Assembly (NCBI GenBank): GCA_941918925.1
Contig: OW799234.1
Span: 83,836,497 to 83,900,496, forward strand
Source of the DNA: Phyto melanocephala
Lineage: Eukaryota > Arthropoda > Insecta > Diptera > Rhinophoridae
Direction: 5' to 3'
Length of the DNA stretch: 64,000 bases
Position numbers and translations under genes: made by a program. Numbering within the stretch: the first letter of the stretch is position 1; each line of letters begins with the position of its first letter. A model generated the notes under the pieces. That model was not told where the DNA came from and made no database searches. It saw only the letters and a list, made by a program, of their open reading frames with translations. Positions 22,839 to 34,999 of the stretch are shown in pieces.

Positions 22839-25800
22839 TTAAAAAAAAAGTATATTCTAGTGCTTGATAAATTAAATTCGTTTCCAATATAGATAAACTG
22901 AAAATCACTTGATAAGTTGATGTATTGACATAAAAAATATTGATAATTAATAACAACAAATTTTGCACTTCCCTATTATGAATGTAGTTATTTGAACACA
23001 ATCTTATTTAGACTGAAATATAATTGTACATATTTTCAAGCTAATGATCATTAATGCTATTTTATATATTTTTTATAAGTATTTAGAAATACATTATTAA
23101 ACCAGCCAGGCTTAAGCTTGGATTATTCTGGTTTTTATTCAAACTCATAAATATTAGGAAACAGTAAAGACACGAATAATATTTTTATTAAAGGGTATTT
23201 TTATTTAGTTACCTTTAATAAAAAGAAATTAATACATACAAACATGTGTTATCATTAAACTGATATGTGTTGTCATTAAATAATTATGAGAGCTTAATAT
23301 AAATACTGTGGGAGATGGTACTTCGACTTAAGAAGCAATAATTAACACATTCTACTTCCATTATTTTTAAAGCCTTAACAAAAGGTGGACCATTACAGAA
23401 CAAATATATACAATATATTAAGTCCTCTTTTATGGATTTTTGCACCTCAGATTAATGGCATGTCTATTTTATTAAAAGTTATTTGAAAAAATGTTTACCT
23501 AATTGCTATAACAAATAGTTCTTTAAAAAGACTTTATGAGCACTTTATTAAGGATTATTTGTATACATGTGCTTAATCATTTGAGCACATATAATACCAC
23601 TTAATATGAAATGGCCTGTTAAAGGCATGAATCATTTAGGTTGTCTGTCGTACGCTACCAGATTCTCAATTCTACCAACAAGTGTTTCTTTTGTTGAAAA
23701 TTTAATAAATTGGTTTAATGAGAACGTTCATAAGAGAGTAACTTGTATTTTTCTCAGATTTTGCCCGTACTTTTTTGCGTGCAAAATGGTTAACATGTCA
23801 AATCACTAAATGAGCTGTTTTGAGTTTGTAAAAATAAGAGATTGTTTTTTAATAACAATCGAATATATCTCTGAAAATATATATAGAAAGTTGGTCATTA
23901 TGATAACCTTAACAAGTAATAAAAATATTTATTTTAACCTAATGTTTGCTCGGACACCATTCAACAAATATTAAACTTATGAACAAACATTTGTTAAACT
24001 ATTTAATTTAAAACAACAAGCCGCTGACAAGAAATTGGCGAGGTGGCGGCTGTGTGCAAAAATTACCGGCGGCAGATATACCAAACATATGGTTTCATAT
24101 ATCAAACCGAATAACAATTAAACTATATTATGGTTATCGTACAAAAACTACCGTTTTTTAGAAAAGAAATATAAGTTTAATTCGTTTTTCTTTTTTAGAT
24201 GATTTTTTCTGTCAAGGCCAATTCTTATGACAGGAATGGAAAAGTTGTTTTTATATGTTTAATGTAATAAAATTTTATTTAAAAAAGGATATGTGCTTCT
24301 GAAGCACATTATAAATGGTGCAGTAGCAACAAATATACATAAATTTGGTAAATTTATTATCAAAAAAGCACAATTAAGTTAAATAATTAATTCGGAATCC
24401 AAAATCTAATTTCCCATTCCTGCATTAATAAATGGAATCAAGGAGAATTCAACAAATTTAGGCACTGTGTTTCCCTATCATCATGTGCTGATAATTTCAC
24501 CTGTATGAATTCGCCTTAAGCGTTACCAACTTTTTTAAAAAGTCTGCCTGCATTGGTCAAACTAAATTTTTTTATTTTTATTATAAAACGAATAATTTTC
24601 AGTTTCAGTTAATTTAAAACGTTTTAAAAATACAAAAATATAAATAAATAGTTTTTGCTCTAAAGTTTTTTAAAAATAATTCAAATTAAAGAATAAAATA
24701 AGAAAATTGTGTGACATATGCCGGCATATATACAAAAACAAAATACATGTGTTTTTTAATTTTAGTGTTTGTTGCCGCGCCGCATATACCTTATGGATAT
24801 GCCTTGTAAAAAACTTTTGAATTTCCTTAACAATAAGTGTTTTTAAAGAAATCATATTACTCTTATCGAAAAACCTGTAAATGTTCTTTGATTTGACTAC
24901 TTTACTAAATTGTATTAAAATGTTGTTCAGAATTTAGCGAAACGCAATTATTATTTTTTAATCGCATTGTCTGCATTAAATTCACTAGGAAGAGTATAAA
25001 TTTTACATAAAGTTTTTAAATTTCATTAACCATTAACCAATAAACAAGTACAAAAACACAATACACTACTCTCAAAAACAAAACTTACAAAACTTTTCAT
25101 AACAACAGCATTAAAAACGAAACCAGAACAATGAAGAAAAAATGTTAACCAACAAAACAACAGGAAAATTACAATAACAAAAACAAAACAGCATGAAATG
25201 TATGGCATACTTTTGGGCATGTAAAGAAATTAAACAAAAGCAACGAGAAAAGTGCACATTATGATGAAAAAAAAACGTACTTAAATACAAGGATATGTGT
25301 ACGTGAATTTTTAAACGTAATAATAACAACAACAAAAAACAGCGAATAGCGAATATATCAATCTGTCTTTATTATTTGCAACAATACATCATGAACGTGC
25401 GCATGTATGCATATATGTGCGTATGTATGTATGTATAATCCACTATTTGCATATTATTCATAATCGTACCTACATAAATGTCCATTTGTACGAGTTTCAG
25501 TTAGTGCATTATATACTCACAGACATTCCACTTAACTGAATAATAGGAGATTGAGACAATATTTTTTGAAACAAATTTTTTATAATATACAATACTGAAC
25601 TAAAATTTAGCACAATACATTATTATCAAAAGAATATAAATAAAAAATTTATATTTTATTAAAAATTTTATATAACAAAAATCTTTTATAATATTTAAGT
25701 CAATACTTGGCAAAATCTGGTCTAAAATTTTAAAAATTAAGCGATGAAACTAAATAAATAACAAAACATTGTTGCATTGTCAATCAGTTTTGTTTACTCT

Positions 25801-26087
25801 TGTATTGATTACATTAAAACAATATTTAATGTCATTAAAAAAAAATTTGGAATGTAGATAAAACAGTTAATTTGCAAACTTAGTAAATATTTGAATATTT
25901 GAAGAGAAAAAAAAAATTTATAAATTTAAAATAAAAAAAATTATTTTCCCAACCCTGTATGAAACCAACATAACATTTCAAAAATATGTGAAACGAAATT
26001 GTTACATCTTAAAAATTTTTAAATAAAAAAAAAACAACAAACCTACAATACCTTGAACTTTATTTAAACTTATACGTGTAATACTTT
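22839..26087. other. Long AT-rich stretch, no gene recognised
   Basis: About 3.2 kb without recognisable element ends or coding signal. A G/C-richer patch lies at ~24020-24075 (GGCGAGGTGGCGGCTG). (GTAT)n/(TATG)n microsatellite-like sequence occurs near 25410-25435. Confidence 0.4.
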
Positions 26088-26477
26088 AAAGGTCACACGG
26101 AGATGAGAACTTATATAGCTCATAGAGGAATGTCGGATAAAACGACTTGTAGAGCATATAAGGAAGAGAATGAGACTTTGAAACATTTTCTTGGTCATGT
26201 CCTGTGGGCGCATTAGACGTGAGAACTTTACCGTTGATACTATACCGAACTTGAAAGAGCTAAGGAATTTAAAATTAAATCGCTAAAGAATTACATTGAA
26301 GGGACTAACTAGGTTTTTGACCTGGACAATGTAATAACGGAATTAGGATCATGATTTTCATTAATAAATTTCATGCTTATAGAGGGCACAATATTACAAT
26401 TGGGCAAACGTGAATACCTGCCACGGGCTTAGACTCTTACTCCTCCTTTTTTTCAACCTAACCTAACAAAAAAAAAA
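26088..26477 (+). pseudogene. LINE 3' end: C-terminal remnant and A tail
   Basis: Reads GHTEMRTYIAHRGM, then TTCRAY, then NETLKHFLGHVLW. This is the Cys/His tail downstream of RNase H in I/LOA-type LINEs, and the same segment appears at 33478-33530 (ITGHTEFKAHLSRN). It ends CCTAACCTAAC followed by an A run. Strongly 5'-truncated. Confidence 0.65.
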
Positions 26478-26680
26478 TAGAGATTTTTTAACGCTGTTTA
26501 TCCTGCTTATATCTAAATTTAATATTCTAAAGTTGCTCATGTTCTTAACATATCAGTATTAACAAATAAGAAAACTATATTCGGATGTGCTTAAGTTTTG
26601 TTACCCACAAACAATTTCCCGTAGAACTTTTATACCACAAAACTTATTATTTTGCTAACAACTCTCATCTTTATAAAATA

Positions 26681-27341
26681 ACTAGCTAATAATGGTGTGC
26701 TTCGCCACCACCATCGTAATGAAATAAAAATGTTATAGTTCAAAAATATATTTAATTTGCTACTAAATCAACCACTTCTTATTCAAATAATCATATAGAC
26801 GTCAAAGTGTCTCTATCAAAATTTGGGTACTCTAACTGTTATCGCTTCCCGAATATACGAATTTTAGTATTCAATTGCTATGAGAACTGCCACGCCCACT
26901 ATTTATAATTTACCCATTTTTTCCAGAAATGTTTATTTGGGTGTCAAAGTTGCTCTTGCAAAATTTTAGTACTCTAATCGATATCGTTTTCCGAATATAC
27001 GAAATTTAGTATTTAATTCATGTGGCCACGCCTACTATTGAAAGTCCGCCCATTTTATACCCAAATTTTCGTTTGGATGTCATAGTTTACCGTACTTAAT
27101 TTGAAGACTCTGGCTGCATTAACTTTCGTGATATATAATATTTAATACTTATTCTTTAATAGGGCGTGGCACCTTGCCCACTTACTATTTCAAACCAAAG
27201 TATAGCCTATAGTTCCTTCCAGACATACAGAAAGATTCTGTGAAAATTTCAAGGAAATCGGTCCAGCCGTTTAACCGTCTATAAAGCACAAACAAACATA
27301 CAAACACACATTAATTTATATATATATATATATATATATAT
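26681..27341 (+). mobile_element. RTE/SINE-like short repeat with (TA)n tail
   Basis: Starts ACTAGCTAATAATGGTGTGC and contains diverged GCCACGCCCACTATT boxes (~26890, 27024, 27172). The 3' end has GAAATCGGTCCAGCCGTTTA, ACAAACAAACATACAAAC and a (TA)12-13 run (27317-27341). The 3' motif GTCCAGCCGTTT plus ACAAACA runs is typical of insect RTE-derived repeats. Same family type as 4740-5608. Confidence 0.65.
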
Positions 27342-27349
27342 CTTTATAC

Positions 27350-28289
27350 TGAAATATGTGTTACTTTCTTAACTTAGGTCCAATTTAGTCTCAAAACGAT
27401 ATTACCGAATTTGTTTACCAGTAGGCATTAAAATAGGCGTATCAAATTTATTTCTGCTAATGAATTCTACTTAGATATTGCAATATAGAGTCTTTTATTC
27501 TTCAAAAAATTGTTCCATTTAGAAATTATATAAATAAGAATAAGCATTATAAGACATGTGAACATTAAAGTGTGTATGTCACCTTCATTTTTCACTATTT
27601 AGATAATATAAAACAAAAGTCTATGTTTACAAAACTTTGAATTCGTACATCAAATTCTGTCGGTTTCATAACTTTTTATTCGTGCCAAAGGAATCTATGA
27701 TGATTTCTACTTAGATATTAAAATGCAGAGACAATTATTCTTCCAAATTATATAAGAGATGGGCATTAAAGTGGTTGTGTCATTTTATTTGCTGCTATAA
27801 CAATAATACGAACCAAAATCCTGTCGATTTTACGACGTTTAAATTGTAAATAGACTCAAGAACACACTGTGAGGAGTAATTTTTTATACATATTGTACAT
27901 GTACAAAATTTTTAATGTACGGATTTTAACAATTCTAGGGGCAACATATTTTTTTTTCTTAGGAAATATAAAATTTTATCACTCTACATCATTGCGTTTA
28001 GATGCAATCGCTTTTTATTCGATGTTTAATATCAGAAGGATACCACACATTTAGCAAAATATTCTGGCTAAATTTCATCCCTCTAGCGTTTTTTCGTCGA
28101 GCTTTATTATGCTTTTAATGGACGCACAATGGGCATCGGATGGACAGACAGATATAAATAGCTGGGTAGTCCTTGAATAACACTACAACTCATCAAACTC
28201 ATCATACTTCATGGGATCCAAAATTAATATTTCTATATGTTACAAACGAAAGGACATAATAAATATGCCCACACCATGAATATAAAAAC
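27350..28289 (-). mobile_element. DINE-1-like type-B element, old inverted copy (B5)
   Basis: On the minus strand: a 5' GGTGTGGGCATATTTATT start, CCTTTCGTTTGTAACATATA, GGATCCCATGAAGTATG, a TCTGTCTGTCC core, AAATTTAGCCAGAATATTTT, then diverged type-B modules. The 3' hairpin end is missing, where the (TA)n of the adjacent repeat begins. Much more diverged than B1/B2. Confidence 0.7.
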
Positions 28290-29427
28290 AGAACATGTAA
28301 AGCTGAACCATTTTGCAGGTATTCTTTTCAAAAAAGTTGTCAAAAATACATGGGTTTACATAGAAATTCAATAACTTTGTTTTATGTATTGAAATGTTTG
28401 TTCTGTCGTAGACGATAATGCTCTAGATAATAATGATGTCGATGCCATTGTTGTTGTAGTTGATGTTATTATTTCACTTGATTTCTTGTTTTTTTTTATT
28501 TGTTTTTCTGAATTGTGTTGTTGTTGCTTGTAATTCTTAATGCTATTGTTGCTGCAACAATGTTATACAATTTTTAACTTTTCTTTAAAATAATTTACAA
28601 GAATATTTCCGCTTCCGGCGGATATTGTTTACATTAAATCTATGGAATTAAGTCAGTTCATTATTTTGTTTATTTATACAACTTAAATACAAAAGGCATT
28701 TACATGTGTTCATATGCATATGAATTTACATATTTGCAGCCAAGCATTGTTCATTAAACCATTAATGGACTTGCATACAAAAGGCTTTTAAAATTATATA
28801 AAGGATAATCGTTATAATTAAAAGATTACGATAAGGTCTACTGGTTACAATTTTATATAATATTAATTGGAAAAGTTCCTTGCAGCTTTTTTACTTAAAG
28901 AGGAATTTCATTTGCAATAACTTTTGACTTATTGCCATCAAGGTATAACAGGTCCTTAGCGCATTTTATAATCATAGAGATGATAGTAAATGCAAGAGAT
29001 TAACTTTATGCATTTTACACATGTACTTTATTTACATTATTGACTTTCAAGTATACTTTACAGAATATACACACATATTCAGCAGTCTTGTCAGTAGTGC
29101 GATTTAATAACTTGTTTTAACGATAATCGTATCGTTAAGAAACGGAAACAACAATTCTATTTTAATAACCGTTGTTATTGTGATCTAAGCAACAATACTT
29201 TTTTTTTAATTTTATCAAAAAAGTTAAAGTCTATATCCGATTTAAAAATAACTTATATAAGATTCTTCTACGGTGCGACTACCTGTAGGTGTAACGTTAA
29301 GAAAATTGCATAAAATTCAATTTTACAATATCTTTTAATCGATCATCAACAAATTGAAATCATAATGCTTTTTAGTATTTACTATTAAAGCATTTTCCTT
29401 AATGGTATTAGTGTAAGTATGTGTGAG
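28290..29427. other. AT-rich stretch, nothing recognised
   Basis: No coding or element signal. Contains scattered GTTGTTGTT triplets near 28450-28545. Confidence 0.4.
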
Positions 29428-29670
29428 TTTTTATACCCGCCACCAAAAAAATGGTGGGGGTATATTCAGTTTGTCATTTCGTTTGTAACACATCGAAATA
29501 TCTATTTTAGACCCCATAAAGTATATATATTCTGAATCAGGGTTTGATTTGATGACGATCTAGCTATGTCCGTCCGTCTGTCCGTCTGTCCGTCTGTTGA
29601 AAGCACGATAGAGGTCGGACCGAAAAAGCTAGGAGGCTCAAATTTCGCCAGAATATTGTTTATATACTTA
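29428..29670 (+). mobile_element. DINE-1-like type-B 5' fragment (B4)
   Basis: Near-identical to the first ~240 nt of B1/B2, including the CCGCCACC/GGTGG pair and the GTCCGTCT core. It breaks off after GCTCAAATTTCGCCAGAATAT. The high similarity suggests a recent but 3'-truncated copy. Confidence 0.85.
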
Positions 29671-29794
29671 TATACTTTTATTCAGACTGGGAGAAGTGGC
29701 ACCCTCATTTAAATGTTGAGAACAATTATCAGTGTAGAATTTAATAATTGCCTGAACATAGTATAAGAATTTTGTGTTAAATTTTTATAAATAC

Positions 29795-30350
29795 ACTAGC
29801 TGACCCGACAAACGTTGTTTTGCCATATAAATAATTTCTAGGAAATATTTTTTACATTAAAAAAAAACGTAAACTATATGTGTTCTACAGTATGCAGTTC
29901 AATATTTCATCAAAGTCGTTAAGCTATTTAGGAGAGGCAGTAATTTTTCCTTTGGCTTGAGTCACCCTAAATACTTAGGAGTATGAAAAATAGATGTTGA
30001 CCGATTCTTAAATTGTGTACAATTTGAACAAAAATACTAAAAACTTTATTGATGTAAGTACATAATTAAAAAAGTGGGCGTCAAAGTAGGCGTGTTAAAA
30101 AAAAATATCCTATTAATCATGTCAGATTCTTAGTTATATTATATGAAATATTCAAGAAGATCGATCTAGCAGTCTGGCCTACGTGAGGGGGCGTGAAAAA
30201 AGGCATGGCGTTGATTGGTATAAAAAATAGATGTTGACTGATTCTCAGACCTACCCGATATGCATACAAAATTTTATGAAAAGCGGTAGAGCTATTTCGG
30301 AAGAGTTTAATCACAAACACTGCGACACGAGAATTTTATAAATTAGAAGA
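29795..30350 (+). mobile_element. RTE/SINE-like short repeat (actagctgacccg family)
   Basis: Starts ACTAGCTGACCCGACAAACG, then GTTGTTTTGCCATATAAATA. It ends with CACAAACACTGCGACACGAG and AATTTTATAAATTAGA. A minus-strand relative is at 257-545. No long frame. This family is abundant in insects, but its class is my inference. Confidence 0.65.
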
Positions 30351-32639
30351 TTATTTAAAATTATAACTAACTAAAAATTGAAGGTGCTTAATATGATATT
30401 TAAAATTTTGCTTCTCATTACTTTAATTCAAAGAACTAGTGGTTATTAGCTTAAACAAATTTCTTAATATATTAATCAAAGTAATTTAATAATTTTCTCA
30501 ATTAAATTGCATTTTTTTTTTTTACTAAATTCCAAAATTCCTAAAACTCTTACTTATTTTTAATTCAAATATTCCCATTTCGGATATCTTAAAAATACAC
30601 GACTGTTTGGCAACTCTTAAAACTACATTAATAAAATGTATCTAAAAATAAATTAATTAACTGTCATTGTCCATTGAAGTACACTTATTTATTTCAAAAA
30701 TATATTTAAATAAAAAATACATACTTTTAATTATAATTATTTTCTTTTTTTATTTTGCAGGTAAATTTTTTTAAATAAAACATACACAACAGAGTAAGTA
30801 GATTAAAGATTTGATACGTATCTAGAATGATTTGTTGTTGTTAAAATGCCTCGAAATTTTAAGTATAATTTCACATTCCCTCTTACTCTTTAAACGCCAA
30901 CAACACACTCTTGTTTATAATATAAAAAGATTTCACTAATTCTTTTTGATTATAAATGTTTTCTGGCTGCATTCTTCGGTGGCGGTGCTCGCCAGCTTTA
31001 ACTGGATAAACTGTATTATTTTCCTACTTTTACTGCATTTTAAAGCATTTGCGACAATGCCTATAAAAAGCAGAATTATTTACGTTTATAGTCAATCCTC
31101 TATACGCTTAATGGCAACACATGTGATAATGACGACAATAAAGGAGGAAAAAATGTATACAAACACAAAAAGCTTGTTCTTTGTGAAAATGCTTTTTTAC
31201 AATTATAACAGCTACACGCATTAAACAGAACTTACGAAGAAAAATTAGGGACTGGCGTGGATATATGTACACTTGTATGAGTAAACGATACACATACTCG
31301 TTCATAAGTATTTGACTTTTTTTATTGTCATGTGTTTTTAATAGTGGTCTGGGTATGAATTTTTCTCATGTTGTTTATAGACAGTTTTAATATCTGCTCG
31401 TATAATAAACTTCTGTGTTTATGTATGTACATACATGCAATATGTGGCTTGTTATTGTTATTATTATGAAAACTGCACCCAACACATAATTTACGCTAAG
31501 TTTTTATCAAAGTTAAGTAGAGTAGAGAGAAAAAAACATTTTATAAACTACCTAGTAATAAAGTGAGGAAAAGGAAGTAGTAGAAACTCCACATCTGACG
31601 ACTTAACCGAAAAAACCAATGAATTTTACATCAGCGTTTCATTGGAAAGATGCTAATCATTTTTGCCGCCTATATAAATATTCAATAAAATCCGTGTTAA
31701 AGATGTCATTAAATTCGATAATTTTGTACTCTTTTGTTATCATATAATTAAATGCTATTATTATTTGGCACTATTATTTGGCCATTTCTAAAAAAATTCA
31801 CTTTCGAAGTGAAAATAACTCAAATATTTGCATAAATTCTATATAGATTGTTGTGCCTAAAATCTCCTTAACGACTGACAACACAAGTAAACTACAGCAT
31901 ATTTTTGGTTCCCTTCCATTTAGTTGAATTAGTTCTTTATTACAAAAAGAAAAAAAGTTTTCATCTTTTAACGAGTTTCTTAAGTAATTAAAAGATTTTA
32001 TATTTTCATTATTAAATAATTCCGACGTTTCGGATTTAATATTTATTTAATATTTAGTCTCCAAAGTTAAAATGCATTATGCTTAAAATAATATCATAAA
32101 TGAATAATATCGTAAATGAAGACTCCACAACACAACCCCAAAATTAAATCACAGTTTTGTAAAGGTGGACAACGCAAAACAAAACTTAATTGATTTAATA
32201 ATAATAATATCAAAGACTAAAATGTTGCCATGGTGAAGCTAGCATTGGTATTGCCTTTGTGTTTGTTTCGTTTAACGAAAAAATTCCCTCTGAGCACTGT
32301 TTTCTTCTGGACGTTTATTTTTCTTTGAAGTATCTACTTTAAGCGAACTTTAAGGCATCTCTTAGGTGAGATTTAAACAACGTTTCGGTGTGGTTTTCAT
32401 TATAAATACCATCTCAAACAAATAATAATAAAACAAATTTAAAAACGTTTAGATAAATAAATGTGTACTTACAAAATAAACCATTGAGAGACTTAGAGTA
32501 AATCAAAAGCCACTATTCATTGCGGCTAGAGTCCAAATTAAAACTAACAAGTGAACTTGCAGTGGATTTACAGTCAATTGGTCTCATGCTTTGCTTCTTT
32601 TGAAACTCCATTTAAGTACTCACGAGACAAGTGGCGCTC
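30351..32639. other. AT-rich stretch, no gene recognised
   Basis: Short frames at 30946-31305 overlap on both strands and show no domain. No element ends found. Confidence 0.4.
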
Positions 32640-33560
32640 AGATTATGAATTTTGTTTTTATTTTTGTAAAGCTCTGCATTAGAATATGCGGTGCCATGTG
32701 AATTACATCGACAATGTCTATTGAGAATATACTATCACTTCTGCCAATAGGGATACGGGTGAAATATATAGCGGCCTTGACTACTACTAGATTAATGGCA
32801 ATGAAGAGAAAATAAAACCAGATACCTGAAAATAACAGATATATTACCAATGGGAAATATCACAGAGATAACATGCGACAAAATCCCACTGAGATATGAG
32901 ATCATTAACTGCAGAATGGGATGAAGTAACTAGGGTAAAAATTACCCAAGGCATCAATCTTAATAGGGACGGGTCAAAGATCGGTGACCGAACAGGAATG
33001 GGTTTATATAACATGAACCGAAACAGTGGTAAATACTTCTACCGGAAAACAACTCTGTTTTTTCAGGATAAATAAATAAATGTAACTGATAAGGAAGCCC
33101 CGATTCGTTTCCTTACGGACAGCCAGTCAGTAGTCAGGTCATTTATGAACGAAAAGGTTGAATTACGAAACGTGTTGCAATGCCAGAGCGAAATAAACAC
33201 GCACGCAAATTGTGAACGTCTAGAGATAATATGGAGACGAGAAGGCCGATAAATATTCCAAAATGGGATCATGCTGTTACATTCAAAAATGCTTAACCCT
33301 TTCAACGATTCAAATATGAACTTAAAGTTTGGGCTATGCAAGAACATGTCAGAAAATGGCAAAACACTTAGGTCGGTAAAGTGACGAACATACTATGTGG
33401 TAACCTAAATCTTGGGAAATCGAAAGAAATTATGAAACTGAATAGACCAACGCTTAGCAGACTAACTGGAGTAATAACAGGTCACACGGAGTTTAAAGCT
33501 CATCTTTCTCGCAATAGATTGTCAAAGAAAGCAAAAGAGAAATAGCAACTGCAAAATTAA
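32640..33560 (+). pseudogene. Decayed LINE: linker, RNase H and C-terminal remnants
   Basis: Broken plus-strand frames show NLNRDGSKIGDRTGMGLY (first RNase H Asp in DGSK), then FLTDSQSVVRSFMNEKV (TDSQ block), then RPTLSRLTGVITGHTEF and KAHLSRN. The order matches an I/LOA-type LINE C-terminal half. It is collinear with 47070-48130, which is a second decayed copy. Numerous stops and frameshifts. Confidence 0.75.
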
Positions 33561-33709
33561 ACAAAAATCACGTACATATAGTATACATACATAAATATAC
33601 GCTTCTAAGTTTACTTAAATAACAGTTTTAGACATGAGTAGCCGAATATTCAAACATTTTAGCATGCAACACTAATAACTTAACAACACTTAACTTTGTT
33701 TTCTGTAGA

Positions 33710-34365
33710 TAGGGTTGCCATTTATATTTTTTAAAAAAGGGCGCCAGCATAAAAAATTTAGGACATTTGCCCGAAAAAAAAGGACACATTAAAAAAAATT
33801 AAATTTGATAAAATTAACGACGCCATTTAAAATACAAAAACAAAATTTGTTTTTACGAAAAAACTTTATTTACAAAAATACAAACTTAACATATCATTCT
33901 GATTTAATGGTTGAAAATAAAAACAAAAAAACCAAAAAAAAAAAAAATTCATTGCATTTATTATAGGGAATGTACACTTTTGAAAATTTTACATATATTT
34001 TTCAACAATTCTTCTATATCTGGAAAACAAACTTTATGAAAAACACACAGCTGACAAGCAGAAAATAAAAGACAAGTTAAAATAGGCCACTTCGATAAAT
34101 AGCAACAATTAAGGATAATAAAACTAATTTTGTACAAAAAGAAGTTTAAAAATTGTATTTTTTTAAACTAATTGTACGAGCACCTAAATCTTTTTTTATA
34201 CATTTTGTGACCTGTGATTTAAAGTTTAAATGTAAGAAAAAAACTTCAGAGAAGGTGCAAAAAGCCGGACAACCCCGGACATTTGCTAAAAAAGAAGTAG
34301 GACAGCTTCGGATGCCCTAAAAAAGAGGACGGTGTCCGGGGAAAAGAGGACGGATGGCAACCCTA
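33710..34365. mobile_element. Non-autonomous hAT-type element with 8-bp TSD
   Basis: Ends TAGGGTTGCCAT and ATGGCAACCCTA are exact inverted repeats. They are flanked by identical 8-bp copies of TCTGTAGA (33702-33709 and 34366-34373). The 8-bp duplication and short TIR match the hAT superfamily. Subterminal GGACA/TGTCC-rich motifs occur at both sides. No transposase frame in 656 bp. Confidence 0.88.
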
Positions 34366-34373
34366 TCTGTAGA

Positions 34374-34999
34374 CAACGTATTTAGAACCAATTTTTTTTT
34401 AAAGAAGTGATTTAAAATGACTGCCAAGAAAAAAAATAAAATAAAAAAAATAAATAAAAATAACTGCTATATTAACTACGTTGGAAGTGATTTAAATGTA
34501 GTACTAAAAGAGTGACTATGACGATTATTTTCTGGGTATATTCAAAAACTAAGTATTAACAAGTGGCTATTAAAATGTTGGTGCTAATTTTATATTCCGC
34601 TGTTTATAGTTAAACTAGACTTTTCTCTTTGTAGTTAATCTATAAGTTCAGTTATAGATTATGTAATGGAAGAAATTTTAATTACTTTGAAGCAATGATT
34701 ATTACTTACTTAGTCCGACTTAATTAGATATACTAATATCATATCACTAAATCTGGGGTCTATGAGAATTTGCTTCTGCAAACATACTTTTTATAAAACT
34801 TTGAGAATAAATCTGAATAGACTGTCAGGCCTTCTAAGATTATTTTAAGATTTGTTTAGCAGCTCTGTCCTGACTGTTACCGGTACTCTACGTTCAACAC
34901 ATTTTTAAGCTAAAACCTTTAAATTAAATTGGTTACATGTGGCTCTTAGTTCGATGGGACGATTACCTCCATAATCCATAACATAGAAAATTTTACTTT
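34374..34999. other. AT-rich stretch, nothing recognised
   Basis: A-run-rich; no coding or element signal. Confidence 0.4.

Noticed and set aside
24020..24080. G/C-rich patch as a possible conserved exon or element
   Set aside because: Too short, no open frame with a known motif and no element ends; only a conservation search could support it.
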